Origin: Collinsella aerofaciens
GTDB taxonomy: Bacteria; Actinomycetota; Coriobacteriia; Coriobacteriales; Coriobacteriaceae
Assembly: GCF_015555045.1 (NCBI RefSeq)
Contig: NZ_JADNJQ010000002.1
Location: forward strand, 55,513-119,512
Reading direction: 5' to 3'
DNA: 64,000 bases
Position numbers and translations under genes: made by a program
Notes under the pieces: model-generated
The model's input: the letters and a program-made list of their open reading frames with translations, nothing else
Databases searched by the model: none
Told to the model about the DNA's origin: nothing
In this document: one piece after another, positions 10,514 to 18,830 of the stretch
How positions within the stretch are numbered: position 1 is the stretch's first letter
How the letters are laid out: every line of letters starts with the position of its first letter

Positions 10514-11206
10514 CTAGATAGACGAGTCTTTAGGCAGCTCAAAGTAGTCGGGATGCAAGGCGATAACCGGGCCCTGCTCCTCGGGCATCAGGTGCAAGTG
10601 CGTCTCTGCCAGATAACTCGCCGCATCGGTATCGCCCCTCTTAATGGCCTCGAGAATCCGGCGATGCTGCCGACGAATCGGCTCCCAATCCAGATCCTGC
10701 GACACCATACGCAACCAGTTGTATCGCTCAAAATGCGTGTTGATGCTCTTCATCCAATCCCACAACATGTGACGATCGGCAATCTCAAAACATGTCTCAT
10801 GGAACAAGTTGTCCAGATCGAAAAAGCGACGTGTTTCGCTATGGTCGAGTGACTCGGACTCGGCAAGAATCTGCTCAAGCCGCTGCTTTTGCTCGGGCGT
10901 AGCAGCCGAACAACATTTAATGAGCACGCTTCTCTCGAGCTTCTCGCGCAAGAAACAGGCGTTCTCGGCGCGCTCCATGCTGATTTTTGAGACATAAGTG
11001 CCGCTTTTGGGACGCGTTTCCACCAGCTCCTGCTCACGCAGGCGCACAAAGGACTCGCGAATGGGCGTGCGCCCGATTCCCGTCTCCTTTTCCAGACCAA
11101 TCGCCGAAAGGCGCGTGCCAGGCTTGAGCTCGGCATAGATGATCTTGGAGCGCAATGCGTTGTATGCCTGGTCTTGCAGGCTCTGATAATGCTGGTGTTG
11201 TTCCAT
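10514..11206 (-). CDS. GntR family regulator with FCD domain (FadR subfamily)
   Basis: The 230-residue protein starts at ATG 11206 (MEQHQHYQSL). The winged helix-turn-helix covers about residues 8-72 (YNALRSKIIYAELKPGTRLS, GIGRTPIRESFVRLREQELVETRP). The all-helical FCD effector domain follows, with candidate metal ligands in DLDNLFHETCFEIADRH and the later QHRRILEAI and ETHLHL histidines. FCD regulators usually sense carboxylic acids such as hexuronates, lactate or gluconate. The neighbouring LacI gene also points to sugar-acid metabolism, but the target operon is not in the immediate neighbourhood. Confidence 0.85.
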   Translation of the reverse strand: MEQHQHYQSLQDQAYNALRSKIIYAELKPGTRLSAIGLEKETGIGRTPIRESFVRLREQELVETRPKSGTYVSKISMERAENACFLREKLERSVLIKCCSAATPEQKQRLEQILAESESLDHSETRRFFDLDNLFHETCFEIADRHMLWDWMKSINTHFERYNWLRMVSQDLDWEPIRRQHRRILEAIKRGDTDAASYLAETHLHLMPEEQGPVIALHPDYFELPKDSSI

Positions 11207-11341
11207 AAAGCCCTCGGATGAAGCCCACGGTTTGTCGAATATCACCACGTAATACTATCGCATCGACACGCCCCAGCTCCCAATCAGTCTTTTTGGGACG
11301 GGGCTCTTTTAGCTACCCTGGCCCGCAGATCGGCCCCCTTG

Positions 11342-11499
11342 CCACAAAAGTGGCCCATCTACTACGTTAACACGGATAGCCTCGGCCATACCGAAAACCG
11401 TGAAAACAAAACCGCAGGTAGACAGCTTGTCGATTTTCGAAAAAGCCGACTATGGTTGACCCCTGCGGCTTAAACGTAGTAGATAGGCCCTTTTCGTGG
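11342..11499. repeat. Imperfect 158-bp palindromic intergenic element
   Basis: The ends (11342-11369 and 11471-11499) are imperfect reverse complements sharing ATCTACTACGTT. Inside, AAACCGCAGG (about 11410-11419) pairs with CCTGCGGCTT (11462-11471) with one mismatch. The centre contains TCGATTTTCGAAAAAGC. No coding sequence is present in 11207-11630. The element looks like a dispersed intergenic repeat. Confidence 0.5.
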
Positions 11500-11630
11500 C
11501 GCAGCACTACTGCACCCCAAATTGGCACCCCGAGCCCTCGTGAGTTGCCAACAAGCTGTTCGCCCAGCGCTTTATCCGCGCGGCATTTGGAAAATAGCAC
11601 CACCGCAAAACCCGCGAGTAGCGCTTACTT

Positions 11631-11670
11631 TGCTATATCTTGCTATACTTTGCTATATCTTGCTATATCT
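11631..11670 (+). repeat. Four tandem 10-bp repeats, TGCTATATCT
   Basis: Four head-to-tail units TGCTATATCT, TGCTATACTT, TGCTATATCT, TGCTATATCT with an exact 10-bp period end 18 bases before the ATPase start codon. They overlap the expected core promoter, and each unit contains a TATA-like core. The period of about one helical turn puts all units on one DNA face, as expected for cooperative binding by one protein. Confidence 0.85.
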
Positions 11671-11688
11671 TGAGCAAAGGTGGCTCAC

Positions 11689-12780
11689 ATGCAAACAAAC
11701 CCTTTTAAGCCCACAGCAGGTAAAACACCTCCCACGATTATCGGCCGCGAAGATGTGCTCGAAGAATTCAATGAGGGCCTCACCAACGGGCCTGGTGCCC
11801 CTGGGCGCCTAATGCGCATAGCCGGCGTCCGTGGAACGGGCAAGACGGTCCTCCTTGACGAGTGCTCACGTTTGGCGCAAAGCCGTGGCTAGACGGTCAT
11901 AAAAGAGGTCGCAACCGAGGGACTTTGCCAGCGCATTCTCGAACAGCTGCAGCCCAAATTCCAGGCCAAACACGCCAGATTTGAGCCCACCGTAGCTGGC
12001 ATATCCATCGGCAGCATAGATATTGAGCGAATCGGCCCATCGCTACGCGACGCCATGAGACAGACAATAACCAAGAATGGAAATGGCCTGCTCATCACTC
12101 TCGACGAGGTTCAAGACGCAGAGCTCGATGAGGTCCGAACGCTCTCCATTGCGATTCAGCAGGTTATCGGCGAAGACCTTGATATCGCCTTTGTTTTTGC
12201 TGGGCTGCCTTCGATGATTGAAAGCATCATCAACGGAAAGACACTTACGTTTTTGCGCCGTGCCCTCCCCTTTGATCTGAAGGCTGTGGCAGTAACCGAA
12301 GTGTCGTACTCCCTCGAGGAAACCATTGAAGCGTCTGGCGTGGAGTTGCAGCCAGGTATTGCCGGCCAACTTGCCGAGGCAACGCAAGGCTATCCTTTCA
12401 TGATCCAACTCGTTGGATACTACGCATGGCAGTTGGCAAGACGCGCACATACAGCGATTATTGGAGAAGAAGAAGCCGAGCGTGGCATTGCAACGGCACG
12501 CGAACGCTTCTGCGCCATGGTGATTGAGCCCGCGCTGCGGCGCATTCCGCCCACGTGCATCGCTTATCTGCTGAGCATGGCGTCTTTGGGGCAGACGAGC
12601 TCGACCAGCATGGTTGCCGATGCCCTAAACAAAACGCCTCAACAGGTGAGCTCCGTCCGCAGCCGCCTGTTAAGAGAATCGATTATCGAGGCCCCCTCGT
12701 ACGGCAAGGTCTCATTTGCCATCCCCTACATGCGCAATTACCTCTACGAACACAAAGCCGAACTGGAAGTTGAACTGTAG
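11689..12780 (+). pseudogene. AAA ATPase with NPFKPTAG N-terminus, interrupted by one amber codon
   Basis: The frame from ATG 11689 encodes 363 positions, with a single TAG at 11890-11892 (codon 68) and no other disruption. The translation before it carries NPFKPTAG, the Walker A GVRGTGKT (residues 46-53) and LLDECSRLAQSRG. After the stop come TVIKEVATEGLCQRIL, Walker B LLITLDEVQDAE, a sensor-like FVFAGLPS, GYPFMIQLVGYYAW and a C-terminal winged helix ending KVSFAIPYMRNYL. The whole aligns with the intact paralogue at 53806-54888. Relatives often have Trp at the stop position, so TGG to TAG is the simplest cause. AAAGGTGG precedes the ATG. It may be a recent pseudogene, a readthrough gene or a sequencing error. 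Confidence 0.85.
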
Positions 12781-12799
12781 AAGCGGTAACTGCCCTGCA

Positions 12800-12852
12800 A
12801 GACGAAAACCGTTTTCATACGGATTTAAAGCAGACGTAAACGGTTTTCGTCT
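12800..12852. repeat. 15-bp inverted repeat downstream of the ATPase
   Basis: Perfect arms at 12800-12814 and 12838-12852 (AGACGAAAACCGTTT and its complement) with a 23-base spacer. A partly overlapping ACGTAAAC/GTTTTACGT pair follows. It could be a hairpin or a protein site, and lies between the ATPase stop and the stronger terminator at 12951. Confidence 0.6.
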
Positions 12853-12950
12853 GTTTTACGTTCGGGAATAAGACGCAAATTGCACTTTCGTATGGTTTTA
12901 CGCCAAACGCAACACGCTTTTGTCCGGCTATGCGTCCCCAATCCAGACGA

Positions 12951-12986
12951 AAAGGGCCCCGAGCTCGTGTGAGCTCGGGGCCCTTT
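12951..12986 (+). terminator. Strong intrinsic hairpin
   Basis: 16-bp perfect stem AAAGGGCCCCGAGCTC / GAGCTCGGGGCCCTTT with a 4-base loop. It probably ends the ATPase transcript; its T-run is short. Confidence 0.75.
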
Positions 12987-13039
12987 GTGCCGCACATCTA
13001 TGAGATGGAATCGATGCGCACGGGCGCTACTCCATGTAG

Positions 13040-13279
13040 CCACCCTGGGATGGCGGAAACCTCGTCGTTCCCCGCCTGATGGGCGTGCTCAAGGCATCCG
13101 TCCCCCTCTTTATCGACGTGACCGGCAAAAAGCTCGTCGAGGAAACTATCCGCACGCACCTCGATGTGGCCGACGCCATCGCCTCGCGCAATCCCACCGC
13201 CGCGCATGACGCGATGTATCTGCACCTGGTGTATAACCGCAACATGATTGCGGAGGGAGCAGAAGCAAAAGGCATTTAG
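13040..13279 (+). pseudogene. C-terminal fragment of an FCD-domain GntR regulator
   Basis: The frame after the stop at 13037 encodes GGNLVVPRLMGVLKASVPLF, then a section containing RTHLDVADAIASRNPTAAHD and AMYLHLVYNRNMI. These match the last helices of FadR-type FCD domains, including the H-x-x-x-x-x-A-I-x-x-x-(D/N)-P and HL signatures. No DNA-binding domain is found upstream; the frame closes and the terminator at 12951-12986 lies there instead. It is therefore a decayed 3' remnant with its own terminator at 13313. It lies convergent with the flavoprotein gene, which the intact regulator may once have accompanied. Confidence 0.75.
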
Positions 13280-13312
13280 GGCCCGACAATAATCTTTCTT
13301 TGGCAAAACGCA

Positions 13313-13352
13313 AGCGGCGGCTGCCCAACACACAGGGCAGCCGCCGCTTTTT
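13313..13352 (+). terminator. Intrinsic terminator
   Basis: 14-bp perfect stem (13313-13326 with 13335-13348, AGCGGCGGCTGCCC) followed by TTTTT on the plus strand. It may also stop the convergent flavoprotein transcript. Confidence 0.88.
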
Positions 13353-13378
13353 GCAATCGATTGGCGCAAAGGGGTTGA

Positions 13379-15328
13379 TTAGAGCTCGCAGGCGACCTTG
13401 TAGCCATCGCCGATGGCGTCGCGGATGTTGCCGCACTTGTTGGCATCGCCCAGCACGTGGGTGGCAACACCGGCGGCGGCAAGGTCGTCGGCCAGCTTGG
13501 TATTGGGACGATAGCCCATGGCAAGCACCAGCGTATCGGCACCGGTGATGGTGTGGACCTCGCCGTCCTTCTCGTAACTGATGGTGTCCTCGGTAATCTC
13601 GGTCACCTTGGCCTCGGTCAGCACGTGGACGCCCTTGGAGAGCATGCGCGTGATGAGCACCGCGCGACCGGCACCGCCCTCGTTGGCGGCGAGCGTCTTG
13701 GTCATCTCGATGACGGTGACATCGCGATTGGCCGGCGAGAGGTCATTGACCAACGGGGCCAGGTAATCGGCCGTCTCGCAGCCAACGGTACCGCCGCCCA
13801 CGATGACGATCTTCTTGCCCGGGAAAGCCTTGCCGCTCAGCAGGTCGTCAGCCGTCATAACCTGCTTAAAGCCCTGCATAAAGGCCGGGGCGATGGGCTC
13901 GGCGCCATAAGCCAGGACAACCTCGTAGCCGGCGTAGTCACGCTGAATGTCCTCGGCAGTAAGCTCGGTGCCAAATACGCACTTCACGCCGACCTCGGCC
14001 AGGCGACGGTACTGATACTTGATCACGCGGGTGAGTTCCTGCTTTGCCGGCGGAACGGCCGCGATGCGCATCTCGCCACCCGGCTCGTCCTGCTTATCCA
14101 CGAGCACTACGTTGTGGCCGCGCTTGGCAGCAATGTAGGCTGCCTCCATGCCCGCAGGACCAGCGCCCACAACCAGCACGTTCTTAGCCTCGGCGGCAGG
14201 CTCGTAGCCGGCCTCGTCGCGCTCAACATCGGGATTGACGGTGCAGGAGATGCGCTTGCCAAACATAATGCCGTTCAGGCAGCGCAGGCAGCCAATGCAG
14301 GGGCGGATGTCGTCGGCGTTGCCGGCGGCTGCCTTGTTGCAGAACTCGGCATCGCACAGATTGGCGCGGCCCATCATGCAGATGTCGGCAGCACCGTCCT
14401 CGATCAGCTCCTCGGCAATCCATGCCTCGTTAATGCGGCCGACCGTGGCAACGGGAATGTTGACGTGCTTTTTGATCTCTCGCGAGCAGGCGGCATGCGA
14501 GGCCTGCTGCGTGCCGGCGGCGGGAATGGCAGAGCCGCGCTTGATGGTGGTACCGCCCGACACATGAATCATGTCGACGCCGGCCTTCTCCAGGCGACGT
14601 GAAACGTAGATCATGTCGTTGAGGGTCAGGCCGCCATCGGTGTACTCGTCGCCCGAGATACGGACGTCGATGATAAAGTCCTTGCTGCAGCGCTCGCGAA
14701 TCTCGGCAATGACCTCGAGCAGGAAGCGCATACGCGCGTCGAGCGAGCCGCCGTACTCATCGGTACGCTTGTTGTAGAGCGGGGTCAAAAAGCCGCCGAG
14801 CATGCCGTGGGCGTGCGCCGCATGGACCTCGACGCCATCGACGCCGGCCTTCTGCATACGCACGGCAGCGTCGCCAAACTGATGCGTGAGCTCGTGGATC
14901 TCATCGACCGTGATAGGACGCGGTGCCTCGCGGGCATAGGACGGTCCCACGAAGGACGGAGCGATCAGGCGCGGCGTGCCCGGAATGTTAAAGGCCATGT
15001 AGGCGGGGTGGAAGAGCTGCGGCATGATCTTGCAGCCGTACTCGTGGACAGCCGCGGCGAGCTTTTCCCAACCGGGGATAAACGTGTCGTCGTAGCAGCA
15101 CATGTCACCCGGCAGATAGGTATAGGTGGGCTCGACCGTCACGACCTCGGTAATGATGAGGCCAACGCCGCCCTTGGCACGGGCACGGTAATGATCGACC
15201 AAGTCGTCGGTCACATAGCCATGATCGGCCAGGTTCGTGGACACCGGCGGCATAAAGACGCGGTTCTTGACCTCGGTCGTACCGACCTTGATCGGACTAA
15301 AGAGCATTGGATAGGCGGAGGACTCCAT
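13379..15328 (-). CDS. NADH:flavin oxidoreductase, old yellow enzyme family with FAD domain
   Basis: The 649-residue protein has the 2,4-dienoyl-CoA reductase (FadH) / BaiCD layout. Residues 1-345 form an FMN-binding TIM barrel (FSPIKVGTTEVKNRVFMPPVS, VEVHAAHAHGMLGGFLTPLYN). A 4Fe-4S ligand set CIGCLRCLNGIMFGKRISC follows (C-x2-C-x2-C-x11-C). Residues 385-649 form an NAD(P)H/FAD Rossmann module (NVLVVGAGPAGMEAAYIAAKRG, KIVIVGGGTVGCETADYL). Such enzymes reduce activated C=C bonds in enoates, bile acid intermediates or other gut substrates. GAAAGGAAT precedes the ATG at 15328. The substrate cannot be told from sequence. It is monocistronic. Confidence 0.9.
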   Translation of the reverse strand: MESSAYPMLFSPIKVGTTEVKNRVFMPPVSTNLADHGYVTDDLVDHYRARAKGGVGLIITEVVTVEPTYTYLPGDMCCYDDTFIPGWEKLAAAVHEYGCKIMPQLFHPAYMAFNIPGTPRLIAPSFVGPSYAREAPRPITVDEIHELTHQFGDAAVRMQKAGVDGVEVHAAHAHGMLGGFLTPLYNKRTDEYGGSLDARMRFLLEVIAEIRERCSKDFIIDVRISGDEYTDGGLTLNDMIYVSRRLEKAGVDMIHVSGGTTIKRGSAIPAAGTQQASHAACSREIKKHVNIPVATVGRINEAWIAEELIEDGAADICMMGRANLCDAEFCNKAAAGNADDIRPCIGCLRCLNGIMFGKRISCTVNPDVERDEAGYEPAAEAKNVLVVGAGPAGMEAAYIAAKRGHNVVLVDKQDEPGGEMRIAAVPPAKQELTRVIKYQYRRLAEVGVKCVFGTELTAEDIQRDYAGYEVVLAYGAEPIAPAFMQGFKQVMTADDLLSGKAFPGKKIVIVGGGTVGCETADYLAPLVNDLSPANRDVTVIEMTKTLAANEGGAGRAVLITRMLSKGVHVLTEAKVTEITEDTISYEKDGEVHTITGADTLVLAMGYRPNTKLADDLAAAGVATHVLGDANKCGNIRDAIGDGYKVACEL

Positions 15329-15430
15329 GCGGGATTCCTTTCATTTGAGCCGCTAGGCGGCAGTTGCTGACGTACCTATCGTACCAGAAACTGCCGTATC
15401 CGCAGTCAAACATGCCCAAACGCCGGTCGG

Positions 15431-15631
15431 CTAATGAATACCGCGACCCAAGTCTTCGGCGATTTTGTCTACGCCCTTAAGTGCAGCGCACGTCTTTTTG
15501 TTGGAGCAATGCCCCGTGCAAACGCCACCCTGAGCGCAGTCGGCGCAGGTGCCCTTGCGGTAGATGCGCACGCACACGGCGACAAACGCAACGCCGATAA
15601 CAGCCAGTACAACAATATCGATAGGTGCCAT
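15431..15631 (-). CDS. FeoB-associated Cys-rich membrane protein
   Basis: The 66-residue protein has one N-terminal transmembrane helix (IDIVVLAVIGVAFVAVCVRIY). It is followed by a Cys cluster CADCAQGGVCTGHCSNKKTC (C-x2-C-x5-C-x3-C-x5-C). This is the pattern of the small FeoB-associated Cys-rich family, thought to help Fe2+ import, possibly as a metal or redox partner. It lies 3' of feoB on the same strand, but a terminator separates them (15777-15804), so it may depend on readthrough or have its own promoter. An AGGAGG-like sequence precedes the ATG. Confidence 0.88.
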   Translation of the reverse strand: MAPIDIVVLAVIGVAFVAVCVRIYRKGTCADCAQGGVCTGHCSNKKTCAALKGVDKIAEDLGRGIH

Positions 15632-15682
15632 AGCAAGCCTCCTCTAGTTAACCACCACTTACTTTACCCCATTCTCCACCTA

Positions 15683-15720
15683 CCAAAAAGGGACAGGTTT
15701 ATTTTGGTCGGTTTTATCTG
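15683..15720. repeat. 38-bp repeat, near copy at 60808-60845
   Basis: 36 of 38 bases match 60808-60845 in the same orientation, including TTATTTTGGTCGGTTTTATC and a GACAGG core. Both copies are intergenic. At 60.8 kb the sequence is one arm of a larger palindrome; here only one arm is seen. Confidence 0.75.
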
Positions 15721-15776
15721 CGGAAACGCCACATCTTAACTTCTGGGGCAAAGTAATCTGTCTCCCATGCACAAAA

Positions 15777-15804
15777 AGCCCGGGGTCGCTGGGACACCCG
15801 GGCT
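15777..15804 (-). terminator. Intrinsic terminator of feoB
   Basis: AGCCCGGG / CCCGGGCT stem with a 12-base loop; on the minus strand TTTTTGTG follows. Confidence 0.8.
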
Positions 15805-15833
15805 CGTGGAAAGGGGTTAATCCTTATTCGGAC

Positions 15834-18161
15834 TTAGGCGGAAACTGCGGCAGAAGCAGTGTTGGTCTCGTCCTCGTCGGTCCATGCATGTTTGGGCATG
15901 GGACGGAAGATCTGGAAGAGCATCGCAACCAGCAGCACGATGGTCACAATCGTCCAGATACCAAACTGTCCCAGCACAAGCAGGTTGTAGAACTGGTTGA
16001 TGAACAGGCCGATAACCCAAGCGAAGGCGCACTCGTAGCCGATGGCAATCGCGGTCCACTTGCCGGAATCCATCTGGTTGCGGATGGTGCCCATGGCGGC
16101 AAAGCACGGGGCGCACAGCAGGTTGAACGCTCCAAAGGCAACGCAAGCACCCATGGTGGGGAACATGCCGGCAAACGCGGTCCACAGGCTCGGGTCGGTC
16201 TCGCCCGCGTCGGCGACGGACAGCAGCGAGCCGGCGGTGGCGACAACGTTCTCCTTAGCGACAAGGCCAGAGACAGTCAGCGCGGTGGCCTGCCAGGTGC
16301 TAAAGCCGAGCGGGGCGAAGATCCAAGCGACCAGGTTGCCGAGCATGGCAAGCACGGAGTAGTCCATGAACTCCTCGGGGATGCCGTCCATCGCAGGCAG
16401 GAAGCCAAAGGAGCCGTTGTAGCTGCCAAAGTTGGACAGGAACCAAACCACGACAGTGGAGGCAAAGATGACCGTGCCGGCCTTCTTGATAAAGGCCCAG
16501 CAGCGCTCCCACACGTGCAGCGCCCAAGAGCGGATCGCCGGGAAGTGGTAGGCAGGAAGCTCCATAACGAACGGCGTCGGGCGGCCGGCGAAGAGCTTGG
16601 TCTTCTTGAGCATGAGGCCCGAAGCAATGACGGCAAAGACGCCCAGGAAGTAGAAGAGCGGGCTGATCCACGCGGCGGTGGTGGAAGAATCGCCGATGAT
16701 GGAACCCATGAGCAGGGCGATGATCGGCAGCTTGGCGCCACAGGGAATGAACGTGGTGGTCATGACCGTCATGCGGCGGTCCTTCTCGTTCTCGATGGTC
16801 TTGGTAGCCATGACGCCGGGGACGCCGCAGCCCGAGGACACGAGCATGGGAATAAAGGACTTACCGGACAGGCCAAAGCGGCGGAACACGCGGTCCATGA
16901 TGAAGGCGACACGGGCCATGTAGCCACAGTCCTCCAGGAAGGACAGCATGACGAACAGCAGGAACATCTGAGGCACAAAGCCAAAGATGGCACCCAGACC
17001 GCCGACGATACCGTCGCAGACCAGCGAATCAACCAGGCCACCGTCCTCGGTGCCGCCTGCCACAAGGGCGTCGTGCACCACGGTGGTGATGCCGGGGACA
17101 TAGGGGCCGTACTGCGCCGGGTCGACCGAGTCGGCATTGTCGCCCGCAGCCTCGACAGCTGCGTCGTAGGCGTCGCGACCCTGACCGAGCACGTACCAAC
17201 CGTCGGTACCGAAGAGCTGGTCGTTGGTGAAGTCGGTCACCGTGCCGCCCAAGGTAGAAACGGCGATGTAGTACACACAGAACATGATGACCACAAAGAT
17301 CGGCAGGCCCAGGATACGGTTGGTAACCACGCGGTCGATCTTCTCGGAGGTGCTCATCTTGGCCGGAGCCTTAGTGAGGCACTCGTCAATGATGTGCGCG
17401 ATGACGCCGTAACGCTCGCCGGTGATGATGGACTCGGCATCGTCGTCGCAATCCTGCTCGCACTGGGCGACCAGCTCCCCCACGCGAGCGGCCTTCTCCT
17501 TGGTGAGGTTGATGAGTTTGCAGGCGTCTGCATCACGCTCGAACAGCTTGACGGCGTAATAGCGGCGCTTGTTGGCGGGAACGCTCGCCGGAAGGTTGTT
17601 CTCGATGTGGTCTAGAACGTCCTCGATAGAAGAATCGAACTTGTGCTCCGGCACCTGGCCCTTGGAAGCAGCGGACTTCTTAACCTGCTCGAACAGCTCC
17701 TTGATGCCCTTGTTCTTAAGAGCGGAGATCATCATAACCGGGCAGCCGAGCTTCTTGGAGAGCTTGTCCGTGTCGATCTTGTCACCGTTCTTCTCGACCA
17801 AGTCGGCCATGTTGAGGGCAACGACCACGGGCAGGCCGGTCTCGATAACCTGAAGCGCCAGGTACAGGTTGCGCTCGAGGTTGGTGGCGTCGACCACCTG
17901 GACGACGACATCGGGCTCTCCGCTCATGAGGTAATCGCGCGAGCATTGTTCCTCGGGACTGTAGGGGGAAAGCGAGTAGATGCCGGGGAGGTCCGTAATG
18001 GTAACGTTCTTGTCGCTTAGGAGCTTGGCTTCCTTTTTCTCAACCGTGACGCCGGGCCAGTTGCCAACGTAGCCGTTGGCGCCGGTAATCAGGTTGAAAA
18101 GCGTGGTCTTGCCGCAGTTGGGGTTACCCGCCAGCGCGACATGGATCTGAGAATCCGCCAT
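15834..18161 (-). CDS. feoB: Ferrous iron transporter FeoB
   Basis: The 775-residue inner-membrane Fe2+ transporter has an N-terminal G domain: G1 GNPNCGKT (residues 12-19), switch/G2 region NWPGVTVEKKE, G3 DLPGIYSL, G4 NMAD. A helical regulatory domain follows, then the polytopic core with two gate regions (FVPQMFLLFVMLSFLEDCGYMAR, VSSGCGVPGVMATKT, IPCGAKLPII, KENVVATAGSLL). A long periplasmic loop near residues 315-370 (FGTDGWYVLGQGRDAYDAAV) is characteristic of this subgroup. It is preceded by two feoA genes on the same strand and is probably the third gene of the operon, after a 123-base gap holding a palindrome and a hairpin. Confidence 0.96.
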   Translation of the reverse strand: MADSQIHVALAGNPNCGKTTLFNLITGANGYVGNWPGVTVEKKEAKLLSDKNVTITDLPGIYSLSPYSPEEQCSRDYLMSGEPDVVVQVVDATNLERNLYLALQVIETGLPVVVALNMADLVEKNGDKIDTDKLSKKLGCPVMMISALKNKGIKELFEQVKKSAASKGQVPEHKFDSSIEDVLDHIENNLPASVPANKRRYYAVKLFERDADACKLINLTKEKAARVGELVAQCEQDCDDDAESIITGERYGVIAHIIDECLTKAPAKMSTSEKIDRVVTNRILGLPIFVVIMFCVYYIAVSTLGGTVTDFTNDQLFGTDGWYVLGQGRDAYDAAVEAAGDNADSVDPAQYGPYVPGITTVVHDALVAGGTEDGGLVDSLVCDGIVGGLGAIFGFVPQMFLLFVMLSFLEDCGYMARVAFIMDRVFRRFGLSGKSFIPMLVSSGCGVPGVMATKTIENEKDRRMTVMTTTFIPCGAKLPIIALLMGSIIGDSSTTAAWISPLFYFLGVFAVIASGLMLKKTKLFAGRPTPFVMELPAYHFPAIRSWALHVWERCWAFIKKAGTVIFASTVVVWFLSNFGSYNGSFGFLPAMDGIPEEFMDYSVLAMLGNLVAWIFAPLGFSTWQATALTVSGLVAKENVVATAGSLLSVADAGETDPSLWTAFAGMFPTMGACVAFGAFNLLCAPCFAAMGTIRNQMDSGKWTAIAIGYECAFAWVIGLFINQFYNLLVLGQFGIWTIVTIVLLVAMLFQIFRPMPKHAWTDEDETNTASAAVSA

Positions 18162-18181
18162 TCAATCCTTCTTCCTTGTGT

Positions 18182-18205
18182 GCCTGCGCTGCTTTCTCCG
18201 CGCAG
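18182..18205 (-). other. Hairpin in the feoA-feoB gap
   Basis: CCTGCGC / GCGCAGG with a 10-base loop immediately upstream of the feoB ribosome binding site. There is no T-run, so it may be a processing or attenuation structure that sets feoB expression relative to feoA. Confidence 0.45.
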
Positions 18206-18236
18206 GCTGGATAATGTGCTTCAAAGTTGCAGCATT

Positions 18237-18256
18237 AAGTTAGAAAAACCTAACTT
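18237..18256 (-). promoter_or_regulatory. Palindrome resembling a DtxR/IdeR-type iron box, upstream of feoB
   Basis: AAGTTAG-AAAAAC-CTAACTT, 7-bp arms with a 6-base spacer. The GTTAG...CTAAC halves resemble DtxR/IdeR iron boxes (TTAGGTTAGsCTAACCTAA). Its position allows separate iron control of feoB. Confidence 0.4.
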
Positions 18257-18284
18257 TATCTGCAGAAATATGCGCCGCGAGTCC

Positions 18285-18506
18285 TTACTGAACCTCGACG
18301 ACGGCGGCCTCCTCCTTGCGGATGGAAAGCTCGTAGCCGCGCACGTTGATCTCGACCGGATCACCGAGCGGTGCAACCTTCACGACCTTGAACGAAGTGC
18401 CCTTGATGAGCCCCAGGTCCATAAGGTGGCGGCGAAGCGCGCCCTCACCGTGAAGCTTGACGATGGTAGAGCTCTCGCCCACCTTAACGTCACCCAACGT
18501 CTTCAT
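18285..18506 (-). CDS. feoA: FeoA domain protein (second copy)
   Basis: The 73-residue SH3-like FeoA protein carries MKTLGDVKVGESSTIVKL, RRHLMDLGLIKGTSFKVVKVAPLGDPVEI and NVRGYELSIRKEEAAVV. Those are the canonical core: xL.xLGlxxGxxv.v....gDPv.v.v.g..laLr..eA. FeoA binds the cytoplasmic part of FeoB and is needed for Fe2+ import. It is closer to classical FeoA than the copy upstream. AGGGGGACAAGAGG precedes the ATG. It lies 38 bases from the first feoA. Confidence 0.93.
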   Translation of the reverse strand: MKTLGDVKVGESSTIVKLHGEGALRRHLMDLGLIKGTSFKVVKVAPLGDPVEINVRGYELSIRKEEAAVVEVQ

Positions 18507-18545
18507 CCTCTTGTCCCCCTTTCGGTTTTTATCAAATGCTGCGAA

Positions 18546-18788
18546 CTAACCGACGGTCATGATGTGCATGGCCACCTTGGAATCGATGCCAAAGCGTGCG
18601 CCCAGCACCGTGACGATGATATTGGCGCCACTCGAGCTCACCACGTGGATTTCGTTGCCCTCGACAAAGCCGAGGTCCTTGAGGTGGTGCTTCATGTCCT
18701 CATTGCCCTTTACACGAGACACGCGCACGGTTTCGCCCGCTTTTACCATCGAAAGCGGCATGGCCGGCATCTGCGGTCCGCAAGACAT
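18546..18788 (-). CDS. feoA: FeoA domain protein (first copy)
   Basis: The 80-residue FeoA-like protein is the first gene of the feo operon. MPLSMVKAGETVRVSRVKGN, HHLKDLGFVEGNEIHVVSSSGANIIVTVLGARFGIDSKVAMHI fits the FeoA SH3 fold, but it lacks the GDP motif before the last strands. This divergent type usually accompanies a second, classical FeoA. It begins with a short Cys/Met-rich leader (MSCGPQMPAMP). TTAGGAG precedes the ATG. The upstream gap holds a 15-bp inverted repeat that probably controls the operon. Confidence 0.9.
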   Translation of the reverse strand: MSCGPQMPAMPLSMVKAGETVRVSRVKGNEDMKHHLKDLGFVEGNEIHVVSSSGANIIVTVLGARFGIDSKVAMHIMTVG

Positions 18789-18830
18789 GAGTAGCTCCTA
18801 ACGTCAGTTCGTCCTTAACATCGACGCGAT

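Noticed and set aside
11631..11670. CRISPR or microsatellite reading of the 10-bp tandem repeats
   Set aside because: Units are far too short and have no spacers for CRISPR; position, core conservation with the paralogue array and orientation favour an operator over a random microsatellite.
11890..11892. Pyrrolysine-type recoding of the amber codon
   Set aside because: No suppressor tRNA or pyl gene is visible and relatives appear to have Trp here; a point mutation or base error is simpler.
15888..17615. 575-codon open frame opposite feoB
   Set aside because: Highly charged His/Gly/Asp-rich shadow typical of antisense to membrane-protein codons; feoB motifs are complete on the other strand.
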